A stretch of DNA of 64,000 nt from Furfurilactobacillus entadae (GCF_045862745.1 NZ_BQXN01000002.1:1-64000); one strand, 5' to 3'; numbered from the stretch's first letter, positions 32,520-41,391 are shown. The notes: generated from the sequence alone by a model not told the origin. Made by a program: numbers and translations.

Positions 32520-33641
32520 GTGGAAAAGCTTGAAAATGATAATTTAATTGAAGTAAAGAACCTCCGCATTAACTTCAACACTTATGCTGGAACGGTTAAA
32601 GCCATCCGGGACGTCTCCTTTAACCTGAAAAAGGGGGAGACACTGGCCATTGTTGGTGAATCTGGATCCGGGAAGTCCGTTACGACCCGTTCACTCATGG
32701 GCTTAAACGCGGAAAACGCAGAAGTCGCTGGCGGCGAGATCCTGTTTCATGGTGAAGATGTTCTGAAAAAGTCCGAAAAGGAAATGCAGGAGATTCGTGG
32801 TAAGGACATCGCGATGATCTTTCAAGATCCAATGACATCGCTTGACCCAACCATGAAGATTGGCCGGCAAATTGCGGAACCACTGCGGATCCATAACCAC
32901 GTTTCCCGTGAAAAGGCCATGGAACAAGCATTAGAAATGCTGAAACTGGTCGGGATCACGGATGCTGAGCACCGGATCAACGATTATCCGCACCAGTTTT
33001 CTGGGGGGATGCGTCAGCGGATCGTGATTGCAATCGCCCTGATTTGTTACCCAGAGGTGCTGATTGCGGATGAACCAACCACCGCGTTGGACGTGACGAT
33101 TCAGGCACAAATTCTGAAATTAATGAAGGAACTCCAGGAAAAAATCAGCACGTCGATCATCTTCATTACCCATGACCTTGGTGTTGTGGCCGGGATGGCT
33201 GACCGGATCGCCGTTATGTATGCTGGTAAAATTGTGGAGTATGGGACGGTTGACGAGATCTTCTACAACCCCCAACACCCGTATACTTGGGGACTATTAA
33301 ACTCCATGCCGACGTTGGACACGCAAAGTGGAGATCTGTCTGCCATTCCTGGGACCCCACCAGACTTGCTGGATCCACCAACTGGTGATGCGTTTGCGGC
33401 CAGAAACCCATACGCATTGAAAATTGATGCTGAACAGGAACCACCATTCTTCGAGGTCTCACCAACGCACTTTGCGGCAACGTGGCTGTTAGATCCACGG
33501 GCGCCAAAGGTGACACCGCCGGCAGCCATTGCCAAACGCCAAGCGCAGTGGGTTAACATGCACAACGACGCCGGTGAATTGGTTCGGCCACAAACACCTG
33601 TGACAACCGCACCAAACGTTGATGACGACGATCGCGAATAG
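32520..33641 (+). CDS. oppD: Oligopeptide ABC ATPase OppD
   Basis: This ATP-binding subunit has 373 residues. Walker A is Gly-Glu-Ser-Gly-Ser-Gly-Lys-Ser, the signature is Phe-Ser-Gly-Gly-Met-Arg-Gln-Arg, Walker B is Val-Leu-Ile-Ala-Asp-Glu and the switch is Ile-Thr-His-Asp. A C-terminal oligopeptide-transporter extension is present, with a longer acidic tail. Its usual iron-sulphur cysteines are missing. GTG 32520 is preferred because AGGTGA precedes it by eight bases. An earlier GTG at 32508 touches the oppC stop and has no site. Confidence 0.92.
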   Translation: MEKLENDNLIEVKNLRINFNTYAGTVKAIRDVSFNLKKGETLAIVGESGSGKSVTTRSLMGLNAENAEVAGGEILFHGEDVLKKSEKEMQEIRGKDIAMIFQDPMTSLDPTMKIGRQIAEPLRIHNHVSREKAMEQALEMLKLVGITDAEHRINDYPHQFSGGMRQRIVIAIALICYPEVLIADEPTTALDVTIQAQILKLMKELQEKISTSIIFITHDLGVVAGMADRIAVMYAGKIVEYGTVDEIFYNPQHPYTWGLLNSMPTLDTQSGDLSAIPGTPPDLLDPPTGDAFAARNPYALKIDAEQEPPFFEVSPTHFAATWLLDPRAPKVTPPAAIAKRQAQWVNMHNDAGELVRPQTPVTTAPNVDDDDRE

Positions 33642-33657
33642 AAAGGGGGACGTCAGC

Positions 33658-34617
33658 ATGGATTACACGAATCGAAAAAAGATTCTTCAAGTGAAGCACT
33701 TAAAACAGTATTTCAATGTCGGCCGGCGTGATGAAGTTCACGCTGTCGATGACGTTTCCTTTGATGTTTATGAGGGTGAAACGTTTGGACTTGTCGGGGA
33801 ATCTGGGTCAGGGAAGACCACGACAGGCCGTGCCATCATTCACCTGTACGACCCAACGTCAGGTGAGGTGTTGTTCAATGACCAAGATGTGGCGAAAATT
33901 AAGGATCGAAAGGCGCAACTGGAATTTCGGAAAGAAATGCAGATGATCTTTCAAGATCCGTATGCCTCATTGAACCCGCGGATGAAGGTCAAGGACATTG
34001 TCGCTGAGGGGATCGACATCCATCACTTAGCGAAAAATGATGCGGAGCGGTCACAAATGGTTGAAGACCTGCTGGAAACGGTGGGGTTGAATAAGGACCA
34101 CTCAAGTCGCTACCCCCACGAGTTTTCAGGTGGGCAACGGCAACGGATCGGGATTGCCCGGGCCTTGGCCGTGAAACCTGAGTTTATCATTGCTGATGAA
34201 CCGATTTCCGCGTTGGATGTTTCCATCCAGGCTCAGGTGGTCAACCTGATGAAAGAATTACAAATTAAACAGAACTTGACGTATCTGTTTATCGCCCATG
34301 ATTTGTCGATGGTGAAGTACATTTCTGACCGGATCGGGGTCATGCACTACGGTCGGATGCTTGAAATTGGGCCAGCCGATGAAGTGTACACAAAGCCATT
34401 ACACGATTACACGACGAGTCTCTTGTCAGCGGTTCCCGTTCCTGATCCAGAGATTGAACGGGCCCGGACGGAGCTCACGTACGAACCGACGCTTGAGGGT
34501 GATGATAAACCACGGCGCATGGTTGAAATCACACCGCACCACTTTGTGCGGGCTGCTGATGACGAAATTCCTATGTACCAAGAACGCGCCCGTCAGGCGG
34601 GGTTGACCCTGTTATAA
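33658..34617 (+). CDS. oppF: Oligopeptide ABC ATPase OppF
   Basis: This partner ATPase of OppD has 319 residues. Walker A is Gly-Glu-Ser-Gly-Ser-Gly-Lys-Thr-Thr, the signature is Phe-Ser-Gly-Gly-Gln-Arg-Gln-Arg, and the OppF-specific Leu-Lys-Gln-Tyr-Phe-Asn-Val-Gly lies near the N-terminus. ATG 33658 has AAAGGGGGA upstream. The earlier in-frame ATG overlaps the oppD end and has no site. It is the last gene of oppABCDF, followed by a strong terminator. Confidence 0.94.
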   Translation: MDYTNRKKILQVKHLKQYFNVGRRDEVHAVDDVSFDVYEGETFGLVGESGSGKTTTGRAIIHLYDPTSGEVLFNDQDVAKIKDRKAQLEFRKEMQMIFQDPYASLNPRMKVKDIVAEGIDIHHLAKNDAERSQMVEDLLETVGLNKDHSSRYPHEFSGGQRQRIGIARALAVKPEFIIADEPISALDVSIQAQVVNLMKELQIKQNLTYLFIAHDLSMVKYISDRIGVMHYGRMLEIGPADEVYTKPLHDYTTSLLSAVPVPDPEIERARTELTYEPTLEGDDKPRRMVEITPHHFVRAADDEIPMYQERARQAGLTLL

Positions 34618-34633
34618 ATTAAATCAGTACTAC

Positions 34634-34673
34634 AAAAACCGCCTTCTGCTAGCCATAACAGAAGGCGGTTTTT
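34634..34673 (+). terminator. opp operon terminator
   Basis: A perfect stem AAAAACCGCCTTCTG with its complement lies 16 bases after the oppF stop. Confidence 0.92.
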
Positions 34674-34710
34674 ACGGGGTGAATTCTTTAGGAGTTTGTT
34701 AATGTGAACG

Positions 34711-34733
34711 ATAGATAAGTTGCTGTTATCTAT
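34711..34733. promoter_or_regulatory. Eight-bp inverted repeat upstream of a small gene
   Basis: ATAGATAA and TTATCTAT are separated by seven bases, about 90 bases before the promoter at 34820. It could be a regulator site. Confidence 0.3.
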
Positions 34734-34819
34734 GGTTATTAGAATACAGGGGAAAGCTTAACCGAACCTCAAAATAAAATAATGAATTATTAAGGCCGAT
34801 ATTTAGGATCGTTATTGTG

Positions 34820-34848
34820 TTGACAGCGAGGAAGAGAAGCACTATGAT
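34820..34848 (+). promoter_or_regulatory. Promoter of the hypothetical gene at 34886
   Basis: TTGACA, exactly 17 bases and TATGAT lie just upstream of the gene. Confidence 0.8.
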
Positions 34849-34885
34849 ATGGCTCACATTCAAGTTGATAGGTGAGGTGCATGAG

Positions 34886-35197
34886 ATGAAAGATGTCATT
34901 ACTTATTTAGCGCAACATGTGGATAACGACGAACTCCTGGGCCAATTGGTTCGTGATATCGTGACGTTTGAAGCGCGCAACCAGCAACCAGACGTGAAGC
35001 AACTGACAAACAACATTAATCAAGTGGCCCGGCGGTTTGTCGCTGGCAGTGAACAAGAGCAAGATTTGACCCACGTTCACCGTGACCCAAAGTTAGCGGC
35101 GTTGAGTCAGCTATTGACCACACAACGTGAACCGGTGCAGGTCACTAACGGCCAGCCGTTGCTTGGGGCACCACGATACACAACTGAACAAAATTAA
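34886..35197 (+). CDS. Hypothetical protein, helical, 103 residues
   Basis: This protein is not recognised. It is predicted cytoplasmic, with an N-terminal helical half (Val-Ile-Thr-Tyr-Leu-Ala-Gln-His-Val, then Leu-Leu-Gly-Gln-Leu-Val-Arg-Asp-Ile-Val) and a polar C-terminal third without obvious structure. GAGG precedes the ATG by nine bases. A near-consensus promoter stands directly upstream and a strong terminator follows, so it is a single-gene unit. Confidence 0.7.
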   Translation: MKDVITYLAQHVDNDELLGQLVRDIVTFEARNQQPDVKQLTNNINQVARRFVAGSEQEQDLTHVHRDPKLAALSQLLTTQREPVQVTNGQPLLGAPRYTTEQN

Positions 35198-35206
35198 GCC
35201 CGTTAG

Positions 35207-35239
35207 AAGTGCAACCAAAATCATGGTTGCACTTTTTTT
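35207..35239 (+). terminator. Terminator after the hypothetical gene
   Basis: AAGTGCAACC pairs with GGTTGCACTT and is followed by seven T. Confidence 0.92.
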
Positions 35240-35319
35240 AGTTTCTTAGTTGTTTTAAAAACAGTTGCAATTAAAACGTAAAGCTTTATACTAAGGGTAC
35301 TTCATGTGGAGGTGACAAA

Positions 35320-35766
35320 ATGGAAACAACGAATGAACGGACACTAGCTGCAACCATTCACCGGTTGGCGGCCTGGCAGACAGCAACGATGAACAGGTAT
35401 TTGCGGACGTTGGCGCTCAATAATGATCAGGCAAACGTGATTCATTACGTGGGTGCCCATCCGGGGGTCAACCAGCGGACGGTTGCCGACCTATTAAGCC
35501 GTAACGTTGCCAGTATGACAAATTTATTGAAATCACTGGAAGGCAAGGATCTATTAGAACGGCGATTTGAGGGGACAGATGAACGGACCAAACACCTGTA
35601 CCTAACGCCACACGGCCAAACGGTTGATCAAGAAATCACCCGGGGGTTTGGAACGCTTAATCAGCGGGTAGACGGCGCACTAACGGATGCCCAACGAGAA
35701 GCCGCCTTAAACGCACTGGACCAGCTTGTCACCACACTATTACCATCGGATAAAGGAGACCTTTAA
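35320..35766 (+). CDS. MarR-family transcription regulator
   Basis: This 148-residue winged-helix regulator has the core His-Pro-Gly-Val-Asn-Gln-Arg-Thr-Val-Ala-Asp-Leu-Leu. The recognition segment is Ser-Met-Thr-Asn-Leu-Leu-Lys-Ser-Leu-Glu, and the wing carries Asp-Glu-Arg-Thr-Lys. No ligand is evident. GGAGG precedes the ATG. The DUF2316 gene begins two bases after its stop, and the two are cotranscribed. It may control itself and this partner. Confidence 0.88.
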   Translation: METTNERTLAATIHRLAAWQTATMNRYLRTLALNNDQANVIHYVGAHPGVNQRTVADLLSRNVASMTNLLKSLEGKDLLERRFEGTDERTKHLYLTPHGQTVDQEITRGFGTLNQRVDGALTDAQREAALNALDQLVTTLLPSDKGDL

Positions 35767-35768
35767 TC

Positions 35769-36080
35769 ATGACGTTAACCGCACAACAAATGACAGCAAC
35801 AGAAAATGAACTTCAGGAAAACTTTCAGCGGGCTGGGTTGACCGTGGCCCAGGTCACCGAAGAACTGGGAATCAGTACCGTTAAACTGGGGCACATCATG
35901 CACCTGACCCAGCGGTCTTACGAAGATATTTGGATCATGCGTAACTACTTGTTGAAAAAGGTTGCTGAGAATGGCGCAACACCTGTGCCCTTCACGGCGT
36001 TAAACGGTGATTGGCACCGGCACTGGTTCTTAAACAGCGCGCTAATTGACGCGGGCAAAATGACTGCTGGTGATTTTTAA
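35769..36080 (+). CDS. DUF2316 family protein
   Basis: This 103-residue protein has an N-terminal helix-turn-helix-like part (Leu-Thr-Val-Ala-Gln-Val-Thr-Glu-Glu-Leu-Gly-Ile-Ser-Thr). The family block Asp-Ile-Trp-Ile-Met-Arg-Asn-Tyr-Leu and the closing Trp-His-Arg-His-Trp-Phe-Leu follow. DUF2316 genes usually sit beside regulators of the TetR or MarR type, as here, but their function is unknown. GGAG in the end of the MarR gene serves as its ribosome site. Confidence 0.85.
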   Translation: MTLTAQQMTATENELQENFQRAGLTVAQVTEELGISTVKLGHIMHLTQRSYEDIWIMRNYLLKKVAENGATPVPFTALNGDWHRHWFLNSALIDAGKMTAGDF

Positions 36081-36088
36081 CGCGGTGC

Positions 36089-36139
36089 AAAAAGACATCA
36101 TGCCATCCTGGAGTTGATCCAGGGGGCATGATGTCTTTT
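36089..36139. terminator. Two-way terminator
   Basis: AAAAAGACATCATGCC and its complement flank an inner CCTGG/CCAGG between converging genes. Confidence 0.92.
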
Positions 36140-36141
36140 AA

Positions 36142-36798
36142 TTAGTCAATGTCAGTTAATTTATCGGTATAAACAACGTCAACGTGGTCATCGCTAATGA
36201 CGAGCTTGGTGACACTCCCATTTCGTGGGCCTGGTTGGGCCGGTAACGTGGTTGAGAAGTGATCGAGGACATGGCGGATGTACGTGCCGTGGGTGACCAC
36301 AAGCACGTTATCGCCATCGTGATGCTGGTCACGCAAAAGGGTGATTCCATCTTGGATGCGGGTCCAGACGTCAGCGTAAGTTTCGGCATGATGGTACTGG
36401 TCAGCTTCGGCCACGATGTTAGTGGCTTTTTCCAGGCCGTACTTGGCAATTAACGCGTTGTAGGAGTCACCGCCCAGTGGCGAACCGATCTGGTGCCACA
36501 TCAGCATGTCGTCGTAGCCTTCCCAAAAGCCAAAGAATTGTTCACGAAATTCAAACCGTGGTGTTGGGTCGGTGAGGGCAACGGGATTTTCAGCCAAAAT
36601 GAGGCGTCCAGTAGCTTGGGTACGGGCTAAGTCACTGGAGTAAGCAGCATCAAAAGGCACGTGGGCCAATAATTCACCGGCATGGTGCCCATCATTAACA
36701 CCCTTCGCTGTTAGCGGCGCGTCTGACCAGCCCTGCATCCGGTGGTATAAGTTAAGGTAGGTTTGCCCGTGGCGAACCATGTAAACGTTAAATGACAT
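36142..36798 (-). CDS. Histidine phosphatase (phosphoglycerate-mutase family)
   Basis: This 218-residue enzyme carries a phospho-histidine at Arg-His-Gly-Gln-Thr (His near residue 10). The Tyr-Ser-Ser-Asp-Leu-Ala-Arg-Thr block and the second catalytic His in Val-Thr-His-Gly-Thr are present. Broad small phosphatase activity is more likely than glycolytic mutase, because family members of this size in lactobacilli are numerous. GGAGGG precedes the ATG. Confidence 0.9.
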   Translation of the reverse strand: MSFNVYMVRHGQTYLNLYHRMQGWSDAPLTAKGVNDGHHAGELLAHVPFDAAYSSDLARTQATGRLILAENPVALTDPTPRFEFREQFFGFWEGYDDMLMWHQIGSPLGGDSYNALIAKYGLEKATNIVAEADQYHHAETYADVWTRIQDGITLLRDQHHDGDNVLVVTHGTYIRHVLDHFSTTLPAQPGPRNGSVTKLVISDDHVDVVYTDKLTDID

Positions 36799-36874
36799 GA
36801 AACCCTCCGTGTAAAGTTGTTACCCCTATCATAGCAAATTCACCAGCAATCAACCAATTGAGTTTAGTTGTGAG

Positions 36875-37522
36875 TTACGGTTCGTAGAAATGGTTGCTGT
36901 GTCGTTGCACGTAGCGGACTGCGCCCATGATAAAACCGGGAACGATCCCAATGAGGGCGACAGCGAGGAAAATCCACGCAAAGTGTGCCTGCACAAATGG
37001 TAAACGACCAAAGTAATACCCCAGAACGCTGCCGACGGTTACCCACAAAGCCACACCAATAACGTTCAGGACGGCAAAGCGGCGTTCATTCATTTTGGTG
37101 GAGCCGGCTAAGAGTGGGACAAATGTTCTTATTAATGGAACAAACCGGCCAAAAATAACGGCGCGGCCACCATAACGTTTAAAGAAGGCTTGTCCACGCA
37201 CAAGACCGCCATGAAGATGACGTTCGATGAATTTAAAGTGAAGAAGCCACATTCCGATGCGGAAGTTCAGCGTGTCGCCCAAAACGGCCGCAAAAAAGAA
37301 GATTGGAATGAGGACCTTGATATCGAGGCTGGTTTGGGTAGCCGCGGCAATGGCACTGGTGACAAAGATAAGTGATTCACCAGGAAGCCACGGGAAAACA
37401 ACCAGCCCGGTTTCAGCGAAGATGAGTAAAAATAGTGTGACGTAACTCCAGTTTCCTAGCCAGGAAAAAAGTGGCACAACGTAATCCTGGAGATGACTGA
37501 TGATGTGGATGAGTTGATCCAT
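36875..37522 (-). CDS. DedA family membrane protein (second copy)
   Basis: This 215-residue membrane protein is of the lipid-translocating DedA type. Its re-entrant motif reads Glu-Thr-Gly-Leu-Val-Val-Phe-Pro-Trp-Leu-Pro-Gly-Glu and the late block is Phe-Gly-Arg-Phe-Val-Pro-Leu-Ile-Arg-Thr. It differs from the copy at 15136 (here Phe-Pro-Trp-Leu-Pro-Gly-Glu in place of Phe-Pro-Pro-Ile-Pro-Ser-Glu). GGGAGG precedes the ATG. No terminator was seen behind it, so read-through into the phosphatase gene is possible. Confidence 0.9.
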   Translation of the reverse strand: MDQLIHIISHLQDYVVPLFSWLGNWSYVTLFLLIFAETGLVVFPWLPGESLIFVTSAIAAATQTSLDIKVLIPIFFFAAVLGDTLNFRIGMWLLHFKFIERHLHGGLVRGQAFFKRYGGRAVIFGRFVPLIRTFVPLLAGSTKMNERRFAVLNVIGVALWVTVGSVLGYYFGRLPFVQAHFAWIFLAVALIGIVPGFIMGAVRYVQRHSNHFYEP

Positions 37523-37647
37523 AGCATGACCTCCCGCACTTTCTGACTCCTAGTTTAAGCATCTAAGGCCAGAATAGCGACTGCTAGGCTCGGCCTTTGT
37601 TAAAATTTATGACTTCCAAATGGTTTTGCGACGTGAAGCACTGTTGT

Positions 37648-37676
37648 TTTACTCTCAGACTTAAATGGGCTATAAT
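37648..37676 (+). promoter_or_regulatory. helD promoter
   Basis: TTTACT, 17 bases and a consensus TATAAT at 37671-37676 lie about 90 bases before helD. Confidence 0.7.
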
Positions 37677-37768
37677 ATTTTGTGCGATTTTTTACAATTA
37701 TAGTTAATAAAACCATGGCAATCATGGGATGAAAAACAAAATGACGACGAAAAAACGGGGACAAACAA

Positions 37769-40066
37769 ATGGCAGACTCAATTCAGCAGCAAGAACAAAC
37801 ACATTTAGATGCTGTCGTCGAGAAGGTCAAAACGGCAGAGCAGGTTGCAAGTGAAGACATTGCAACGGCAGCACGTGACACCAAGGACATTGAACGGGCC
37901 TTTGGTGAAGTCCATCTGAACACGGGGAGCTATGAAGGGATGACCGATACGGCCATGTCATTGCGGGCCCAGCAACAAATGCTGGATGAACGGCAAAATA
38001 GCTGGCAACACGCGACGGAACGGTTAGACGTGTTGCAAAAGCTCGAAAAGACACCATATTTTGCCCGGATCGACTTCCAGGAAGACTTGGATCATGCGCC
38101 AGAAACGATCTACATCGGGTTAGGCTCGTTTGCGGACTCACCGGATCACTTTTTGATTTATGACTGGCGGGCGCCAATTTCTTCAATTTACTATGATGGT
38201 GGATTGGGGGACATCACCTACCAAACGCCGGATGGTCCCCAAACGGTGGATGTGCAGCTCAAAAGGCAGTTTCAAATTAAAGACGGCGTGATCGTTACGC
38301 TGTTTGACACGGATGAAGTTGTTGGTGATCAAATGCTGATGGAGGCGTTGGGCAATTCGTCCGACACCAAGATGAAGAGCATCGTAACGACCATTCAAAA
38401 GGAACAAAACCAGATCATTCGGGACACGGCCTCTGATTTACTGTTTGTTCAGGGGGCCGCTGGTTCCGGGAAAACGGCAGCTGTCTTACAACGGGTTGCG
38501 TGGTTACTGTACCGGTACCGGGGCAATTTAACGTCCGGTCAGGTTGTCCTGTTTTCGCCGAACCAGTTGTTCAATGATTACATTAACCAGGTGCTGCCAG
38601 AACTTGGCGAGCAAAACATGGTTCAAATGACGTATCTACAGTACACAAATCGGCGGCTTCCAAAGATTCAGGTCGAAACGTTGCAACAGCGGTTTGACGC
38701 CACGACAAATGATCAGTTTAAGGCGGTCAATGCCCTGAAAGGGAGTCTGGCGTACTTTGATGTGGTCACGAAATACGCGAACCACCTTGAACAAGCCGAT
38801 ATGCGCTTCCGAGACATTAAGTTCCGTGACCAAGTCTTCATTAGTAAGGAACAAATTGCGGAAATTTACTATTCATTTAATGAAAACTATCATTTAGGAA
38901 ACCGGTTATCTGCTACGCGTGAAGAGTTGATTCGCTTGTTGAACCGGCGAATTAGCACGGAGATGCGGGATAAGTGGGTGGAAGACGCCGTTCAAAATTT
39001 AACGCGTGAAGAAATGGATACCATGTTTGGTGACCAGCCGCGGGAGTTTGATAGTCAGGAAAAGGAATACCGTTTCCTTGCCCGGCAAATTGTGATGAAG
39101 GCGTTTAAACCGGTCCAACTGGCCATTACGCGTAGCCGGTACCTAAACATCAACGCGCAGTATGCCCACTTCATGCGGAACGTGCCAAATTACTTAAGTC
39201 TGGCTGACGCCCACGTGACACCAGAACAGTGGCAGGCGAGCGTTGATGCAACGTTGAGTGGTTACCGTAACCATCAGTTGTCACTTGCAGATACGTCGGC
39301 GTACCTCTATTTGTATGACATGATGACCGGGAAAAAGGGTGAAAAGGAGATTCGCTTTGTCTTTATTGATGAAGTTCAGGACTACTCCGCGTTCCAACTT
39401 GCCTTTTTGAAGTTTAGTTTCCCACGGGCAAAGTTCACGCTGCTTGGCGACTTGAACCAGGCCATCTTTACCCAGGAGAACAGCCGGACATTATTAAGTG
39501 AGCTGTCCACGATGTTTGATCCAGAGAAAACAAACGTCGTTCAACTGACCAAGTCGTACCGGTCAACGCAAGAAATTACGGACTTTACCAAAGACCTTCT
39601 GGTGGACGGTGAGCAAATTACCGCGTTTAACCGTGACGGTGACCGGCCAACGGTGTTGGTTACGGAAGATGACAACGCGTTGTACGCGCGGTTAGAACAG
39701 CAATTAGCAATCAATGAGCAACAGGGAGAAACAACCGCGATCATCGGCAAGACGTTTGCGGAGTGTGAAGCGGTGGCTGACCGGCTAAAGGCCGACGGTG
39801 TTCACGCGACCCTGATCCGGACGGAAAACCAACGGCTTGTGCCGGGCACGCTGATCATTCCAGCTTACTTAGCTAAGGGGTTGGAATTCGACGCAATCAT
39901 CGTTTGGAACGCGTCGGCAGCGGTGTACCATGATGAAAGTGAACGGCAGTTGCTGTACACAATTTGTTCACGGGCGATGCACCAGTTAACGATCTTAGCA
40001 AGCGGGCAATTAACGCCGCTGATGGATCGTGTTGATCCAGCACTTTATGTCATGGAACATGAATAG
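37769..40066 (+). CDS. helD: HelD-like RNA-polymerase-recycling helicase
   Basis: This 765-residue superfamily 1 ATPase of the UvrD/Rep fold strips RNA polymerase from DNA after stalled transcription. It has an N-terminal antiparallel coiled-coil arm (residues about 1-100). The Arg-Ala-Pro-Ile-Ser-Ser-Ile-Tyr-Tyr-Asp block is diagnostic of HelD. Walker A is Gly-Ala-Ala-Gly-Ser-Gly-Lys-Thr, motif II is Phe-Ile-Asp-Glu-Val-Gln-Asp, and motif IV-V is Leu-Thr-Lys-Ser-Tyr-Arg-Ser-Thr. The GGGG site is weak. It is followed by a two-armed terminator. Confidence 0.93.
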   Translation: MADSIQQQEQTHLDAVVEKVKTAEQVASEDIATAARDTKDIERAFGEVHLNTGSYEGMTDTAMSLRAQQQMLDERQNSWQHATERLDVLQKLEKTPYFARIDFQEDLDHAPETIYIGLGSFADSPDHFLIYDWRAPISSIYYDGGLGDITYQTPDGPQTVDVQLKRQFQIKDGVIVTLFDTDEVVGDQMLMEALGNSSDTKMKSIVTTIQKEQNQIIRDTASDLLFVQGAAGSGKTAAVLQRVAWLLYRYRGNLTSGQVVLFSPNQLFNDYINQVLPELGEQNMVQMTYLQYTNRRLPKIQVETLQQRFDATTNDQFKAVNALKGSLAYFDVVTKYANHLEQADMRFRDIKFRDQVFISKEQIAEIYYSFNENYHLGNRLSATREELIRLLNRRISTEMRDKWVEDAVQNLTREEMDTMFGDQPREFDSQEKEYRFLARQIVMKAFKPVQLAITRSRYLNINAQYAHFMRNVPNYLSLADAHVTPEQWQASVDATLSGYRNHQLSLADTSAYLYLYDMMTGKKGEKEIRFVFIDEVQDYSAFQLAFLKFSFPRAKFTLLGDLNQAIFTQENSRTLLSELSTMFDPEKTNVVQLTKSYRSTQEITDFTKDLLVDGEQITAFNRDGDRPTVLVTEDDNALYARLEQQLAINEQQGETTAIIGKTFAECEAVADRLKADGVHATLIRTENQRLVPGTLIIPAYLAKGLEFDAIIVWNASAAVYHDESERQLLYTICSRAMHQLTILASGQLTPLMDRVDPALYVMEHE

Positions 40067-40077
40067 ATTTTAATCTG

Positions 40078-40127
40078 AAAACGTCCAGACCACCCGTGAT
40101 CATCACGTGGTGGTCCGGGCGTTTTTT
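40078..40127 (+). terminator. Terminator after helD
   Basis: AAACGTCCaGACCACC pairs with GGTGGTCcGGgCGTTTTTT. Confidence 0.85.
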
Positions 40128-40206
40128 ACTGTTGTGAATACGACCACAATTCACGACGGTATGCTATACTTTAGAGGATTTTTGAAGAAAACGTGGTGAG
40201 AACATA

Positions 40207-41133
40207 ATGGAAGAAAAATTGGGTAACTACGATGGGTTTGAACGGAATCGGTGGCGTGATCTATCCGACACAACAACGGTTGGGCTTGAACCCGCTGATT
40301 TAAAACGAATTCAATCACTGAACGACCGAATTTCGTTAGCGGACGTGGAGGAAATCTACATGCCGCTAGTTCACTACATTTTAATGAAATACCATGAGTT
40401 CCAACAGGCCAACGAAAATCGGAGTCACTTTCTTCAGATTCCAAGTTCGAAGCCGCCGTTTATCATGGGGATCGCTGGGTCTGTCGCGGTGGGGAAATCC
40501 ACAACAGCCCGGCTCTTAGCCCTCATGTTGAATCATTTGTATCCGGAACTAAAGGTTCAGCAAATCACGACAGATGGGTTCCTGTATCCAAATGACGTTT
40601 TGGCTGAAAAGGGGCTTACTGAAGACAAAGGCTTTCCTGAAAGCTATGACATGCAAAAACTGATCCGGTTTTTAAACGATGTTAAACGGGCACAACCGCG
40701 GGTCAAGGCGCCAAAGTATTCTCATCAGGTGTATGACGTCATCCCGGGTGAATATGATGTGGTGGACCAACCAGACATCCTGATCGTTGAAGGGATCAAC
40801 GTACTCCAGCTACCCTCAACGGCGGAAATTTTCGTGAGTGATTTCTTTGATTTCTCGCTGTATGTTGACGCTGCGCCACAGCTCATTGAGCACTGGTACT
40901 TGGAACGCTTTAACCTGTTGTTAAATTCAGCGTTTAACGATGAAACAAACTATTACCACGAATTGGCAACGGAGCCACGTGAAGAGGCCTTTTTGTACGC
41001 CCGCCAGGTGTGGGATAGTGTGAACTTGAGAAACTTAAACGAATACATCTTACCAACAAGAAGCCGTGCAAACGTGATCTTGCATAAAACGAACCACCAT
41101 GTGATTGATAAGGTGTACTTGAGACAATATTAA
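40207..41133 (+). CDS. coaA: Pantothenate kinase (type I)
   Basis: CoaA phosphorylates pantothenate, the first and rate-limiting step of coenzyme A synthesis. The 308-residue bacterial type I enzyme has the P-loop Gly-Ser-Val-Ala-Val-Gly-Lys-Ser-Thr near 93-101. The pantothenate-site segment Thr-Asp-Gly-Phe-Leu-Tyr-Pro-Asn and Glu-Gly-Ile-Asn-Val-Leu-Gln are present. An extended -10 TGCTATACT (40162-40170) stands upstream. The unusual repeat-rich region follows directly. Confidence 0.94.
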   Translation: MEEKLGNYDGFERNRWRDLSDTTTVGLEPADLKRIQSLNDRISLADVEEIYMPLVHYILMKYHEFQQANENRSHFLQIPSSKPPFIMGIAGSVAVGKSTTARLLALMLNHLYPELKVQQITTDGFLYPNDVLAEKGLTEDKGFPESYDMQKLIRFLNDVKRAQPRVKAPKYSHQVYDVIPGEYDVVDQPDILIVEGINVLQLPSTAEIFVSDFFDFSLYVDAAPQLIEHWYLERFNLLLNSAFNDETNYYHELATEPREEAFLYARQVWDSVNLRNLNEYILPTRSRANVILHKTNHHVIDKVYLRQY

Positions 41134-41136
41134 GAG

Positions 41137-41250
41137 CGTGAACGGGCCCGATTAGGCTCAGTCATTTAACCCCAAAGCACCCCTTATGGATGAACTTTAT
41201 CCATGAGGGGTGCTTTGGGGTTAAATGAGGAGGGCCTGGGCCCGTTCACG
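41137..41250. repeat. Nested inverted repeat (MITE-like)
   Basis: An outer 13-bp arm pair (41137-41149 with 41238-41250) surrounds a 29-bp arm pair (41163-41191 with 41199-41227, one U-G pair and a 7-base loop). No T-run follows the stem on either strand, so it is not an ordinary terminator. The function is unknown. Confidence 0.8.
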
Positions 41251-41287
41251 TGTTTAGGACAGGTCAGAAAATGTGACCAGCGTGACG
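41231..41287 (+). repeat. 57-bp repeat unit, copy 1
   Basis: It begins AGGGCCTGGGCCCGTTCACG and ends with GAAAATGTGACCAGC and a short tail. It overlaps the right arm of the nested inverted repeat. The middle 11 bases differ from copy 2. Confidence 0.75.
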
Positions 41288-41334
41288 TGCCTTTTATCAA
41301 TGAAGGGATTGAGGGGATTTTGTGTTACAGAAAG

Positions 41335-41391
41335 AGGGCCTGGGCCCGTTCACGCGTTTGTGGTAGCCTCGAAAATGTGACCAGCATAACG
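41335..41391 (+). repeat. 57-bp repeat unit, copy 2
   Basis: It has the same ends and length as copy 1, exactly 104 bases downstream. The internal stretch AGGACAGGTCA is replaced by GTGGTAGCCTC. A third partial copy of its first half lies inverted at about 41135-41150. Confidence 0.75.

Noticed and set aside
41163..41227. Terminator of coaA
   Set aside because: The stem is perfect but no T-run follows on either strand; it was listed as a repeat instead.
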